Notes: generated by a model not told the origin, from the sequence alone. A DNA stretch of 64,000 nucleotides from Streptococcus mitis subsp. hohhotensis (GCF_020089495.2 NZ_JAIRCA020000007.1:37202-101201); one strand, 5' to 3'. Positions 10,746 through 19,304 are shown, numbered from the stretch's first letter. Translations and numbers: made by a program.

Positions 10746-12647
10746 TTACACCTGCTCTGATAATTCTTCCCACTCAAGCATAGCTTCTTCCTGACTATGG
10801 CTGATTTTGTCCAGCTCAGCCTGCAATTCCATGAGTTTACCTGCATCGTTTGTTTCCAACATTTGTTCAGAAATGGTTTGGCTTTGACTTTCTAACTCTT
10901 CGATTTCAGCTTCTAAATTTTCGATTTGTCGCATGAGCTTGCGGGCTTCTTTTTGACTTTCTTTCTGAGCTTGATAGTCATTAACTGGGTTTGCTTCTTT
11001 TGCTTGATTACTGGTTAAAGCTTCCTCTGTCAGACTGACTTCCATTTCAGCCTTTTTATCGACATAATAGTCGTAATCTCCAAGATAGAGAGTCGAACCA
11101 TTTTCAGATAATTCCAGTACATGAGTTGCCACACGATTGATAAAGTAACGGTCATGGCTGACGAATAGAAGAGTTCCATCAAAGTCAATCAAGGCATTTT
11201 CCAACACTTCCTTGCTATCAATATCCAAGTGGTTGGTCGGTTCATCCAGAATCAAGAAATTGTTGTTTTCCATAGAGAGTTTAGCCAAAAGCAAACGAGC
11301 TTTCTCGCCACCTGACAGCATGCCAACTGATTTTTTAACATCATCACCAGAGAAAAGGAAGGCACCAAGGCGGTTACGAATTTCAACTTCCGGTGTCAGT
11401 TTAAAATCATTCCAGAGTTCATCCAGTACAGTATTACTTGGTGTCAGCTTGCTTTGGGTTTGGTCATAGTAACCAACCTCAACATTGACGCCAAAGCGCT
11501 TTTCACCCTTGATAAAAGGAATCTGGTCCACAATAGACTTGATAAAGGTTGATTTCCCAATACCATTGGGACCAACAATAGCGACAGCATTCATCTTACG
11601 AAGATCCAGATTGATAGGCTCTGACAATATTTCCCCATCATAGCCAATAGCCGCATTTTCAACAATCAAAACAACATTGCCCGATGTTTTCTCAGACTGG
11701 AAGGTCATATTTGCTGATTTCTTGCCAGCTTCAGGCTTGTCCAAACGCTCCATTTTTTCCAGTTGTTTACGACGAGATTGGGCACGTTTGGTCGTCGAAG
11801 CTCGGACTAGATTGCGATTGACAAAATCTTCCAGAGCTGCAATTTCCTTCTGTTGCTTTTCATAGTTTTTTGCCTCAGTAGCTAGCTTTTGCTCCTTCAA
11901 CTCGACAAAACGAGAGTAGTTCCCCACATAGCGATCCAAGGAATGCTTGGTCAAATCCAGCGTAATCGTTGCAACCTTGTCCAAGAAATAACGGTCGTGG
12001 CTGACAATAATGAGGGCACCGCTATAGTTTACTAGGTAACTCTCTAGCCAGGCAATGGTTTCAATATCCAAGTGGTTGGTTGGCTCGTCCAATACCAAGA
12101 GATTGGGCTTTTCAAGTAGCATTTTGGCAAGTGCCAAACGAGTATTTTGACCACCTGAAAGTTCAGCTATTTTCATCTGCCACATAGACTCGTCAAACTT
12201 GAATCCATTCAAGATCGCTCGAATATCAGCTTCATAGGTAAAGCCACCTGCTTGGCGAAAATTCTCAGATAAGCGGTCGTAATCTGACATCAGCTTATTC
12301 AAGTCCTCACCAGACTTTTCTCCCATTTCCAACTCCATCTGACGCAGTTGTTTCTCCGTCCGACGCAAATCATCAAAGACATGAAGCATTTCATCATAGA
12401 TGGTATTTTCAGACTCAAAACGGCTATCTTGGGCTAGGTAAGACAGAGAAATATCTTTTTTCTTATTGATTTCTCCACTAGTTGGCTCCTCTTCTCCAAC
12501 CAAAATCTTCAAAAGAGTAGACTTACCTGCACCATTTTTCCCAACAAGGGCAATCCGATCTCGTTCATCAACTTGTAGGTTAATATTATCAAAAAGAACC
12601 TCTCCTGCAAAAGAACGTTCAATTTTATTAGCTTGTAAAATAATCAT
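10746..12647 (-). CDS. ABC-F family ATPase (ribosome-associated, Uup/YdiF type)
   Basis: This is a soluble protein of 633 residues with two ABC domains and no membrane helices, so it is an ABC-F translation factor or protection protein and not a transporter. Both halves contain Walker A (GKNGAGKST and GPNGIGKST), the signature (LSGGQ and LSGGEKAR) and Walker B followed by EPTNHLD. The linker is charged and the C-terminus has a long coiled coil (about residues 540-633). The start MIILQAN at 12647 was chosen from family alignment and a promoter positioned for a leaderless mRNA; upstream in-frame sequence precedes the -10 and cannot be transcribed from it. It is followed at once by the Rgg-like gene. 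Confidence 0.9.
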   Translation of the reverse strand: MIILQANKIERSFAGEVLFDNINLQVDERDRIALVGKNGAGKSTLLKILVGEEEPTSGEINKKKDISLSYLAQDSRFESENTIYDEMLHVFDDLRRTEKQLRQMELEMGEKSGEDLNKLMSDYDRLSENFRQAGGFTYEADIRAILNGFKFDESMWQMKIAELSGGQNTRLALAKMLLEKPNLLVLDEPTNHLDIETIAWLESYLVNYSGALIIVSHDRYFLDKVATITLDLTKHSLDRYVGNYSRFVELKEQKLATEAKNYEKQQKEIAALEDFVNRNLVRASTTKRAQSRRKQLEKMERLDKPEAGKKSANMTFQSEKTSGNVVLIVENAAIGYDGEILSEPINLDLRKMNAVAIVGPNGIGKSTFIKSIVDQIPFIKGEKRFGVNVEVGYYDQTQSKLTPSNTVLDELWNDFKLTPEVEIRNRLGAFLFSGDDVKKSVGMLSGGEKARLLLAKLSMENNNFLILDEPTNHLDIDSKEVLENALIDFDGTLLFVSHDRYFINRVATHVLELSENGSTLYLGDYDYYVDKKAEMEVSLTEEALTSNQAKEANPVNDYQAQKESQKEARKLMRQIENLEAEIEELESQSQTISEQMLETNDAGKLMELQAELDKISHSQEEAMLEWEELSEQV

Positions 12648-12653
12648 ACAAGT

Positions 12654-12682
12654 AGTATAGCATGTTTCCCTAAGGCATTCAA
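12654..12682 (-). promoter_or_regulatory. Promoter of the ABC-F gene, predicted leaderless start
   Basis: The minus strand has -35 TTGAAT (12682-12677), a 17-base spacer and extended -10 TGC TATACT (12659-12654). Only six bases separate the -10 from the ATG at 12647, placing the transcription start at the A of the start codon. No ribosome-binding site is present. Confidence 0.7.
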
Positions 12683-12733
12683 GACTTGATAAACCAGTAT
12701 ATGACACCACTTTTCTGAAAATTATGCTACCGT

Positions 12734-12768
12734 TTTACTAAAACGCTAAAAAGTGCTATAATGTGAAC
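12734..12768 (+). promoter_or_regulatory. Promoter of pgm
   Basis: A TTTACT -35, 17-base spacer and extended -10 TGC TATAAT precede pgm, with an AAAAAGGAG ribosome site before the ATG at 12801. This pair is divergent from the ABC-F promoter about 60 bases away. Confidence 0.7.
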
Positions 12769-12800
12769 GGTTAAAACAATTTACAAAAAGGAGAATTTTA

Positions 12801-14519
12801 ATGTCTTACCAAGAAAATTACCAGAAATGGGTTGATTTTGCGGAGCTTCCTGACTACCTTCGTCAAGATTTGGAAAATATGGACGAAAAAACAAAGGAAG
12901 ATGCCTTCTATACAAATCTTGAATTTGGTACTGCAGGGATGCGTGGCTTGATTGGTGCTGGTACAAACCGCATCAACATCTACGTTGTTCGCCAAGCTAC
13001 TGAAGGTTTGGCTCGTTTGATTGAGTCAAAAGGTGGAAACGAAAAAGAACGTGGTGTCGCAATCGCCTACGATAGCCGTCACTTCTCACCTGAGTTTGCT
13101 TTTGAATCTGCGGCAGTTCTTGCTAAACACGGCATCAAATCTTATGTATTTGAAAGCCTTCGTCCAACTCCAGAGCTATCATTTGCAGTTCGTCACCTCA
13201 ACTGTTTCGCAGGTATCATGGTCACAGCCAGCCACAACCCTGCACCATTTAACGGTTACAAGGTTTACGGTGAAGACGGTGGACAAATGCCTCCACACGA
13301 CGCGGACGCTTTGACTACTTATATCCGTGCAATCGAAAACCCATTTGCAGTTGAAGTTGCTGATGTGGAAGCTGAAAAAGCTTCTGGCTTGATTGAAGTT
13401 ATCGGTGAAGCTGTTGATGTTGAATACCTCAAAGAAGTTAAGGACGTTAACATCAACCCAGCCTTGATTGAAGAATTCGGTAAAGACATGAAGATTGTCT
13501 ACACACCACTTCATGGTACTGGTGAAATGTTGGCTCGTCGTGCTCTTGCCCAAGCAGGATTTGACTCTGTTCAAGTCGTTGAAGCGCAAGCAACTGCTGA
13601 CCCAGACTTCTCAACTGTAAAATCGCCAAACCCAGAAAGCCAAGCAGCCTTTGCACTTGCTGAAGAACTTGGTCGTCAAGTTGGTGCAGACGTTCTTGTC
13701 GCAACTGACCCTGATGCTGACCGTGTTGGTGTTGAAGTTCTTCAAAAAGATGGTAGCTACCTCAACCTTTCAGGTAACCAAATCGGTGCCATCATGGCTA
13801 AATACATCTTGGAAGCCCACAAAAACGCTGGAACTCTTCCTGAAAATGCAGCCCTCTGCAAATCTATCGTATCAACTGACTTGGTAACGAAGATTGCTGA
13901 AAGCTACGGCGCAACTATGTTCAACGTTTTGACAGGTTTCAAATTTATCGCTGAGAAAATCCAAGAATTCGAAGAAAAACACAATCACACTTACATGATG
14001 GGATTTGAAGAAAGCTTCGGTTACTTGATTAAACCATTCGTACGTGATAAAGATGCTATCCAAGCCGTTCTAGTCGTTGCTGAACTTGCTGCCTACTACC
14101 GTTCACGTGGTTTGACACTTGCTGACGGTATCGAAGAAATCTACAAAGAGTACGGTTACTACGCAGAAAAAACAATCTCTGTTACTCTTTCAGGTGTGGA
14201 TGGTGCAGAACAAATCAAAGCGATTATGGCTAAATTCCGTAACAATGCTCCAAAAGAATGGAACGCAACAGCTATCACTGTCGTAGAAGACTTCAAGGCG
14301 CAAACTGCTACTGCTGCTGACGGAACTGTTACAAACTTAACAACTCCTCCAAGTGATGTGTTGAAATACACACTTGCTGACGGTTCATGGATTGCTGTTC
14401 GCCCTTCAGGTACAGAACCAAAAATCAAATTCTACATTGCAGTTGTAGGTGAAACCAACGAAGAATCACAAGCTAAGATTGCTAATATCGAAGCAGAAAT
14501 CAATGCTTTTGTAAAATAA
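12801..14519 (+). CDS. pgm: Phosphoglucomutase (alpha-D-phosphohexomutase family)
   Basis: This enzyme interconverts glucose-6-phosphate and glucose-1-phosphate, linking glycolysis to UDP-glucose, capsule, teichoic acid and glycogen precursors. The 572-residue protein has all four alpha-phosphohexomutase signatures: TASHNP with the phosphoserine Ser144, the magnesium loop DPDADRVG at 303-310, the sugar-binding GFEESFGY (about 390-400), and the phosphate-binding RPSGTEPK near residue 535. Residues FGTAGMRG at 42-49 are typical of the PgcA/PGM2-like bacterial subgroup. It has its own promoter, a good ribosome site and a strong terminator, so it is monocistronic. Its codons favour highly expressed forms (for example GGT, CGT, GTT), more strongly than neighbours. 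Confidence 0.96.
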   Translation: MSYQENYQKWVDFAELPDYLRQDLENMDEKTKEDAFYTNLEFGTAGMRGLIGAGTNRINIYVVRQATEGLARLIESKGGNEKERGVAIAYDSRHFSPEFAFESAAVLAKHGIKSYVFESLRPTPELSFAVRHLNCFAGIMVTASHNPAPFNGYKVYGEDGGQMPPHDADALTTYIRAIENPFAVEVADVEAEKASGLIEVIGEAVDVEYLKEVKDVNINPALIEEFGKDMKIVYTPLHGTGEMLARRALAQAGFDSVQVVEAQATADPDFSTVKSPNPESQAAFALAEELGRQVGADVLVATDPDADRVGVEVLQKDGSYLNLSGNQIGAIMAKYILEAHKNAGTLPENAALCKSIVSTDLVTKIAESYGATMFNVLTGFKFIAEKIQEFEEKHNHTYMMGFEESFGYLIKPFVRDKDAIQAVLVVAELAAYYRSRGLTLADGIEEIYKEYGYYAEKTISVTLSGVDGAEQIKAIMAKFRNNAPKEWNATAITVVEDFKAQTATAADGTVTNLTTPPSDVLKYTLADGSWIAVRPSGTEPKIKFYIAVVGETNEESQAKIANIEAEINAFVK

Positions 14520-14529
14520 AATCCTATAA

Positions 14530-14560
14530 AAGATGAGACCAAACAATCTCATCTTTTTTT
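14530..14560 (+). terminator. Terminator of pgm
   Basis: A perfect nine-base stem (AAGATGAGA/TCTCATCTT) with an eight-base loop runs directly into a T tract, just after the pgm stop. Confidence 0.9.
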
Positions 14561-14630
14561 CGTATCAAATCTAAGCAATTTTAGAAACTTTATGGCATAC
14601 TAGACTTATCAATGAAAGCGAGGTAATCTC

Positions 14631-14978
14631 ATGGAACAATTTTTAGATAATATCAAAGACCTTGAAGTAACTACAGTTGCGCGTGCGCAAGAAGCTCTTG
14701 ATAAAAAAGAAACTGCAACCTTCTTTATCGGTCGCAAAACTTGCCCTTACTGCCGTAAATTTGCAGGTACTTTGGCAGGTGTCATAGCTGAAACCAAAGC
14801 TCACATCTACTTCATCAATAGTGAAGAACCAAGCCAACTCAATGAGTTGCAAGCATTCCGCTCACGCTACGGAATCCCAACTGTACCAGGCTTTGTTCAC
14901 ATTGCGGATGGACAAATCAATGTCCGTTGCGACTCTTCAATGTCAGCACAAGAAATCAAAGAATTTGCAGGATTGTAA
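14631..14978 (+). CDS. Thioredoxin-fold bacteriocin-transport accessory (Bta/PedC-like) protein
   Basis: The 115-residue protein has a thioredoxin fold with the redox motif CPYC at Cys38 and Cys41 followed by RKF, and the cis-proline stretch GIPTVPGF near 80-87. There is no signal peptide, so it is cytoplasmic. The family is annotated as bacteriocin transport accessory because some members sit in bacteriocin operons, but no bacteriocin genes are near here; a general disulfide or thiol role is as likely. In pneumococcus, as I recall, the same gene follows pgm. The ATG at 14631 has a GCGAGG site about nine bases upstream, and a terminator follows at 15058. Confidence 0.85.
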   Translation: MEQFLDNIKDLEVTTVARAQEALDKKETATFFIGRKTCPYCRKFAGTLAGVIAETKAHIYFINSEEPSQLNELQAFRSRYGIPTVPGFVHIADGQINVRCDSSMSAQEIKEFAGL

Positions 14979-15014
14979 AAAACCAGCTAACAAGTTTTAA
15001 AATCACAAAAACGC

Positions 15015-15026
15015 ATAATGGAGCCG
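15015..15026. repeat. 12-base direct repeat of the tmRNA 3' end (possible att remnant, copy 1)
   Basis: ATAATGGAGCCG occurs here and again at 15168-15179, where its last eight bases are the 3' end of tmRNA. A second copy of a tmRNA terminus nearby is what integration or excision at ssrA leaves behind. Confidence 0.5.
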
Positions 15027-15057
15027 AAGAACGCTTTGTGAAGTACATAGATTTTTA

Positions 15058-15087
15058 GGATACGACAAAAATGTTGTATCCTTTTTT
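15058..15087 (+). terminator. Terminator of the Bta-like gene
   Basis: A nine-base stem (GGATACGAC/GTTGTATCC) with six-base loop is followed by six T on the plus strand. It faces the tmRNA terminator, separating two convergent units. Confidence 0.8.
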
Positions 15088-15115
15088 CGCAAAGGAATAC
15101 CAAAGACAAAAATAA

Positions 15116-15139
15116 AAAACGTTGATTTAACAACGTTTT
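15116..15139 (-). terminator. Terminator of tmRNA
   Basis: A perfect nine-base stem (AAAACGTTG/CAACGTTTT) with six-base loop lies about 33 bases beyond the tmRNA 3' end and is followed on the minus strand by T-rich sequence. Confidence 0.8.
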
Positions 15140-15140
15140 A

Positions 15141-15170
15141 CCAAGGAATGCAAAAGAATGCAAAGGAATA
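15141..15170. repeat. Three tandem 10-base repeats abutting tmRNA
   Basis: Units ccaaggaatg, caaaagaatg and caaaggaata lie head to tail immediately beside the tmRNA 3' end. A fourth similar unit (gcaaaggaata) is at 15089-15099. Such short repeats beside a tRNA-like end resemble integrase arm-binding sites. Confidence 0.5.
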
Positions 15171-15171
15171 A

Positions 15172-15516
15172 TGGAGCCGGTGGGAGTCGAACCCACGTCC
15201 AAACACCTGCCAACATATTTGTCTACAACCATAGGTTATGTATTAGTTTAACAGTCCCTCGACACATAACTCAAGCCTAGAAACTGCGAGTCTATCAATC
15301 TCTTATCAAGCCACTAGACAAGACTCAATCGTATCTCGCTAATAATAAGACCTGTCATTGAACACGAGCAATCCAAATCGGGTCACGCCTGCTGGTTTTT
15401 AGGCAGCTAGAGCGTAAGAAGTGTTATTTTTTGCAGTTATATTTAACTGAGCGTTTACGTCGCCACACGAGTCGCAAAATATGCCTCATAATGCCTGTCG
15501 AATCCGTAACGACCCC
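15172..15516 (-). ncRNA. ssrA: Transfer-messenger RNA (tmRNA)
   Basis: tmRNA rescues stalled ribosomes and tags the unfinished protein. The 345-base RNA begins GGGGTCGTTACGGATTCGAC and ends in the tRNA-like arm with a T-loop (GGTTCGACTCC) and an encoded CCA. An internal reading frame GCA AAA AAT AAC ACT TCT TAC GCT CTA GCT GCC TAA gives the streptococcal degradation tag AKNNTSYALAA. The 5' and 3' ends pair as an acceptor stem. It has its own promoter and terminator and is read leftward, convergent with the Bta-like gene. Confidence 0.98.
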
Positions 15517-15532
15517 AAAAGACAATAAAACC

Positions 15533-15561
15533 ATTATACCTTATCTAACTAAAAAATGCAA
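15533..15561 (-). promoter_or_regulatory. Promoter of ssrA
   Basis: TTGCAT, a 17-base spacer and a perfect TATAAT lie upstream of tmRNA. The predicted start leaves about nine 5' bases to be removed by RNase P, as is usual for tmRNA. Confidence 0.8.
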
Positions 15562-15577
15562 AAGGGAAATCAACTAA

Positions 15578-16213
15578 CTAAAAAAGATAGTCTTTCAAGG
15601 CTTTTGACAAAACCTGATAACCAGCAACACTGAGGTGCAGCCCATCAGTTGTGTAGTCTTTTTTGAGTTGGCCTGCTTGGTCTGTCAAACTATCAAAAAC
15701 TGGTACAAATTCCACCTGCATATAGGCAGAAGCAAGCTCTTGATAGGCTTGATTCCATTTCTGAATTTTTTCATTTGTGCGGATATAGACTGTCTGCTTG
15801 TACTCCTCTCCCTCATTGACTGGCAAAATAGAAAGCAATTTAATCTCAGTCAATGGATAATCGTGAGTAATGGATTGTATGATAGCTTCGAGATTATTGA
15901 GAGTCTCATTCACAGGCACATCTTTTCCAATATCGTTCGTCCCAATTAAAAGGACAATTTTATCTACCGCCCCACCGTACAGATGCGCATCCAGATTCTC
16001 TAATAACAGTCCTGTCTGATAACCTCGAATGCCTCGATTGACAATCGTCTTCGAAGTCCCAAATAGTTCCTGCAGAGGATAATATTCGACAATGGAATCC
16101 CCAATAAAAAGAATGTCTGGCTCTACAACAGAAACCTGATTTAAGTGACGATACTTGGTTTGGATTTTTTCTTGTTCCTTTAGTAACCAATTTTCTAATA
16201 ACTGTACTGCCAC
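15578..16213 (-). CDS. SGNH/GDSL-type esterase (platelet-activating-factor acetylhydrolase-like)
   Basis: The 211-residue protein carries the SGNH hydrolase blocks: block I FIGDS with Ser40, block II Gly in NRGIRGYQ, block III GTND near residue 112, and block V DGLHLS near 190 with the Asp-His pair. It lacks a signal peptide, so it is a cytosolic esterase with unknown natural substrate. The start is a GTG at 16213, supported by GGAG six bases upstream inside the end of the previous gene; the two are one base apart and surely coupled. Together with the Cof-type hydrolase and CapA-like protein upstream it forms a leftward run of hydrolases. Confidence 0.85.
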   Translation of the reverse strand: MAVQLLENWLLKEQEKIQTKYRHLNQVSVVEPDILFIGDSIVEYYPLQELFGTSKTIVNRGIRGYQTGLLLENLDAHLYGGAVDKIVLLIGTNDIGKDVPVNETLNNLEAIIQSITHDYPLTEIKLLSILPVNEGEEYKQTVYIRTNEKIQKWNQAYQELASAYMQVEFVPVFDSLTDQAGQLKKDYTTDGLHLSVAGYQVLSKALKDYLF

Positions 16214-16214
16214 T

Positions 16215-17042
16215 TCATTCTCCTTTTTCTAACCAGTTTTCCAAGACTTGATAAACTCCGCTTTGGCTGTTGGCTGGCGCTAGAGCAGTCGCCACAGCTT
16301 TGGCTTTCTCATCAGCATTTTCCATCGCATAGGCAATTCCAGCCATTTCAAGCATTTCAACATCATTTTCACTATCGCCAAAAGCCATAATTTGTTGGGG
16401 CTTCAAGTCCCAACGCTTGAGTAATTCTTCCAAGCCCCATGCTTTATGAATCCCAGCTTGGAGGATATCAATACAACCATAGCCACTCGATACAGCCCGA
16501 ACACGGCCATCAAAGAGATCATTGATTTCTTCCAAAACCGAACTCAAACGTTCCTCACCAACAACCATACTCATCTTGAGCACACCACCAAAGAGGTCAG
16601 AGGTTAATTCATCCACAAACTGCATCCGTTGGTAGAATTTCTCAATCATTTCTGGAGTCATAAAACTTTCAAGGTCTGTAAAAATCGTACCTTCTTTGAC
16701 AAAACCACCTTTCATAGCCGTCACAACAAACTGATCCTGACACGCTCGACCCTTGAAATGAGCCAAAGCCTTATCGACAATGGCATCATCCCAAGTCTGA
16801 GCCTGAATCAGTTCATTGTTTTCAAAAATACGAGCACCGTTTGCAACAACCAGAACCACTCGATTGACCAAGTGCTCCAGTAGTTGCCTCATGCGGTGAA
16901 TTTCATTGCCCGTCGCGATGACAAAACGAATACCCCTTTGATCCAACTGATCTAAAATCTTTTCCAATCGTGGGAGATTAAGCTGGCCTCTAGCATCCAG
17001 CAAGGTCCCATCCATATCTGTCGCAATTACTTTAATCGTCAT
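16215..17042 (-). CDS. Cof-type HAD superfamily phosphatase
   Basis: This 275-residue hydrolase belongs to the Cof/IIB branch of the HAD superfamily, whose members dephosphorylate sugar phosphates, phosphorylated cofactors such as FMN or pyridoxal phosphate. Motif I is ATDMDGTLLD with nucleophile Asp9 and Asp11, motif II is VIATGN near 40-45, and motif IV is GDSENDVEML near 222-231. A cap domain lies between motifs II and III. The substrate cannot be told from sequence. The ATG at 17042 follows AGAGGAAAG. It lies 21 bases after the CapA-like gene and one base before the esterase gene, so an operon is likely. Confidence 0.9.
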   Translation of the reverse strand: MTIKVIATDMDGTLLDARGQLNLPRLEKILDQLDQRGIRFVIATGNEIHRMRQLLEHLVNRVVLVVANGARIFENNELIQAQTWDDAIVDKALAHFKGRACQDQFVVTAMKGGFVKEGTIFTDLESFMTPEMIEKFYQRMQFVDELTSDLFGGVLKMSMVVGEERLSSVLEEINDLFDGRVRAVSSGYGCIDILQAGIHKAWGLEELLKRWDLKPQQIMAFGDSENDVEMLEMAGIAYAMENADEKAKAVATALAPANSQSGVYQVLENWLEKGE

Positions 17043-17063
17043 TTTCTTTCCTCTGGATTCAAG

Positions 17064-18383
17064 CTAGTCCCACTTCAATCCAACATGTTCGTTCATTTCT
17101 TTGTAGGCTGTATCAATTCGTTCCTTAGTCACTTCATCTAACTGGTCACGATGACTGCCACCCTCTATGAAATCTTCCAAGATATAGGTTTGATAATGAT
17201 ATAAAGGATAGCCCTCTGGTGAAAAGGTTCCCTTTGGTGTTCGATTGACCCAAGTAGGATGAGCTTTAGCTGTTCCGATAGTTGTTTTTCCATCCTTCTT
17301 CTTAATGGTCACGTCCATGAGAACACCCCGTTCAGTCCACTTAGCATTTTCTACCCCTTGCATGGTCTCAATTCGTTGATTGGAAATGAAGTTCCCCATT
17401 GAATAGATAATGAGTTTCTTGTCCCCATCTTTTTCAACAATTTCAGACGGTTCAACTACGTGTGGATGCCCTCCAAAGATAATATCTGCTCCCCAATCAA
17501 TCATCTTGTGATAAAGAGCTTTTTGCTCTTCAGTCGGTTCTATGCGATACTCAACACCCATTTGTGGCATGATAATGGTGATATCTGCTTCCTTTTCCGC
17601 CCGTTCAATTTCAGACTTCATTTTATTCTCATCTAAATCTGAAAGATAGTGATTATAATCCTCTTGAGAAATATTTTGCTCAATTCCATTAAATCCATAA
17701 GAATAAGCCAAAAGTGCAACCTTGATACCATTCACTTCCTTAATGACCAGCGGAGCCTGATCACGTGGCTCGTGCGTATAAACTCCAATTGGTGTTATTC
17801 CTGCTTTTTCGATAGCATTTGCCGTTGAAATAACCCCCTCAATTTGCGAATCCAAAATGTGATTATGAGCCAAATCTAGAACATGGTAACCTGCATCCTT
17901 AATGGCATCCATAACTTCAGCAGGAGCATTAAAGAGAGGATAACCTGCTAAATAATGATCCTTATTAATGGTTCCTTCAAAGTCACCAATAGCTAAGTCT
18001 GCTTGCTTAAGCCAAGGAGTAACATACTCAAAATTCTCATGAAAATCATACGTTCCATCATCCTTTTTTGCTGAAAAGTAAAGAATATCATGATAAAGCA
18101 AATCACCATGAGCCATAATTCTAGCAGTTTTTTCCTCTTCCTGCTCCTGAGAATTTTTCTTAGTTCCTTCTTGAGAAATAGTATCTCGTTTTTGACTGGT
18201 CATAGGCATGCCTTGGAAGCTTTCAAACAACAAGACCAAGCCCATTGATAAAGCAACTGCTAGCAAGAGTATCGCCACAAATCCTTTATTGCTCCACCTG
18301 CGATAACTCCTAAAAAAGTTTACCAAGCCCTTCATAAAACGAAAAGCTAAACCACCCTGATTTCTATCTTGTCTTCTTTTCAT
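17064..18383 (-). CDS. CapA-family (PGA_cap) membrane-anchored metallophosphatase-like protein
   Basis: The family is named after CapA of Bacillus poly-gamma-glutamate capsule synthesis; the domain has a calcineurin-like metal-binding fold. In this 439-residue protein a single N-terminal membrane helix (about residues 33-53) is followed by a polar spacer and the domain, which starts at MAHGDLLYHD and contains GDFEGTI, LDLAHNHILD, and GGHPHVVEP. It should face outside the membrane. I use the ATG at 18383 because GGGAG is seven bases upstream. A longer frame reaches 18452, but the -10 box at 18429-18424 makes that part untranscribed. There are no poly-glutamate synthesis genes nearby, so a capsule role is not supported here. 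Confidence 0.85.
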   Translation of the reverse strand: MKRRQDRNQGGLAFRFMKGLVNFFRSYRRWSNKGFVAILLLAVALSMGLVLLFESFQGMPMTSQKRDTISQEGTKKNSQEQEEEKTARIMAHGDLLYHDILYFSAKKDDGTYDFHENFEYVTPWLKQADLAIGDFEGTINKDHYLAGYPLFNAPAEVMDAIKDAGYHVLDLAHNHILDSQIEGVISTANAIEKAGITPIGVYTHEPRDQAPLVIKEVNGIKVALLAYSYGFNGIEQNISQEDYNHYLSDLDENKMKSEIERAEKEADITIIMPQMGVEYRIEPTEEQKALYHKMIDWGADIIFGGHPHVVEPSEIVEKDGDKKLIIYSMGNFISNQRIETMQGVENAKWTERGVLMDVTIKKKDGKTTIGTAKAHPTWVNRTPKGTFSPEGYPLYHYQTYILEDFIEGGSHRDQLDEVTKERIDTAYKEMNEHVGLKWD

Positions 18384-18423
18384 CTTCATTCTCCCTACTT
18401 TCTTATGCAAGCCTTTTCTTTTT

Positions 18424-18429
18424 ATTATA
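18424..18429 (-). promoter_or_regulatory. Extended -10 of the capA-like operon
   Basis: TGA TATAAT on the minus strand gives a predicted start near 18417. The -35 (GTGAAA, weak) ends at 18452, only six bases from a BOX element, so the BOX insertion borders the promoter. Confidence 0.6.
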
Positions 18430-18457
18430 TCACAGATAAGTAATTCTTTCACAATTG

Positions 18458-18562
18458 ATACTCTTCGAAAATCAAATTCAAACCACGTCAGCGTCGCCTT
18501 ACCGTACTCAAGTACAGCCTGCGGCTAGCTTCCTAGTTTGCTCTTTGATTTTCATTGAGTAT
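18458..18562. repeat. BOX element 1 (boxA-boxC, no boxB)
   Basis: The segment starts ATACTCTTCG and ends CATTGAGTAT, with the boxA core complementary to CGGCAAGGCGACGCTGACG. Its termini are near-inverted copies. It is one of five BOX copies here and sits between the divergent capA-like and def genes. Confidence 0.9.
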
Positions 18563-18663
18563 GAATTGAACATACTATCTATTTTCTATAAATCCTAAAG
18601 GCTGTAATACTTTCAATCCTTGTCATTTTGTGTTATCATGTAGAGGTAATGAAAGGAGAGAAA

Positions 18664-19275
18664 ATGTCTGCTATAGAACGTATTACAAAAGCTGCTCACT
18701 TAATTGATATGAACGATATTATCCGCGAGGGGAATCCTACTCTACGCGCAGTTGCTGAGGAAGTCACTTTCCCCCTATCTGACCAGGAAATTATCCTAGG
18801 CGAAAAGATGATGCAATTCCTTAAACATTCCCAAGATCCCGTCATGGCTGAAAAAATGGGGCTCCGCGGTGGGGTTGGACTTGCTGCTCCTCAATTGGAT
18901 ATCTCAAAACGCATTATCGCTGTTTTGGTACCTAATATTGTTGAAGAAGGCGAAACTCCACAGGAAGCCTACGACTTACAAGCCATTATGTATAATCCAA
19001 AGATCGTCTCTCACTCTGTTCAAGACGCTGCTCTTGGCGAAGGAGAAGGTTGCCTATCTGTTGACCGTAACGTGCCTGGCTATGTAGTTCGCCATGCTCG
19101 CGTCACTGTTGACTACTTTGACAAAGATGGAGAAAAACACCGCATCAAACTCAAAGGCTACAACTCCATCGTTGTTCAGCATGAAATTGACCACATCAAC
19201 GGAATCATGTTTTACGATCGTATCAATGAAAAAGACCCATTTGAAGTTAAAGATGGTTTACTGATTCTTGAATAA
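18664..19275 (+). CDS. def: Peptide deformylase
   Basis: This enzyme removes the N-formyl group from nascent proteins. The 203-residue length fits Gram-positive type 2 deformylases. The three metal-site motifs are GVGLAAPQ at 70-77, EGCLSV with Cys130, and the QHEIDH box with HEIDH at 173-177. The ATG at 18664 follows a GAAAGGAGAG ribosome site. It is followed after a short terminator by rlmB. A possible promoter (TTTCAA, 17 bases, TATCAT) lies at about 18613-18641. All catalytic residues are present. Confidence 0.97.
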   Translation: MSAIERITKAAHLIDMNDIIREGNPTLRAVAEEVTFPLSDQEIILGEKMMQFLKHSQDPVMAEKMGLRGGVGLAAPQLDISKRIIAVLVPNIVEEGETPQEAYDLQAIMYNPKIVSHSVQDAALGEGEGCLSVDRNVPGYVVRHARVTVDYFDKDGEKHRIKLKGYNSIVVQHEIDHINGIMFYDRINEKDPFEVKDGLLILE

Positions 19276-19277
19276 AG

Positions 19278-19304
19278 AAAATCCCGTTGCAAGACGGGGT
19301 TTTG
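19278..19304 (+). terminator. Terminator of def, abutting the rlmB promoter
   Basis: AAAATCCCGT and ACGGGGTTTT pair over ten positions (one G-T) with a six-base loop, just after the def stop. The hairpin ends four bases before the rlmB -10, so terminator and promoter are packed together. Confidence 0.75.

Noticed and set aside
13179..13704. Antisense frames opposite pgm of 83-136 residues
   Set aside because: They come from strong codon bias in a highly expressed gene. There is no start signal or family resemblance.
15001..15171. Truncated second tmRNA or tRNA gene at the first ATAATGGAGCC copy
   Set aside because: Only 12 bases match; the T-arm does not follow. It fits a short direct repeat, not an RNA gene.
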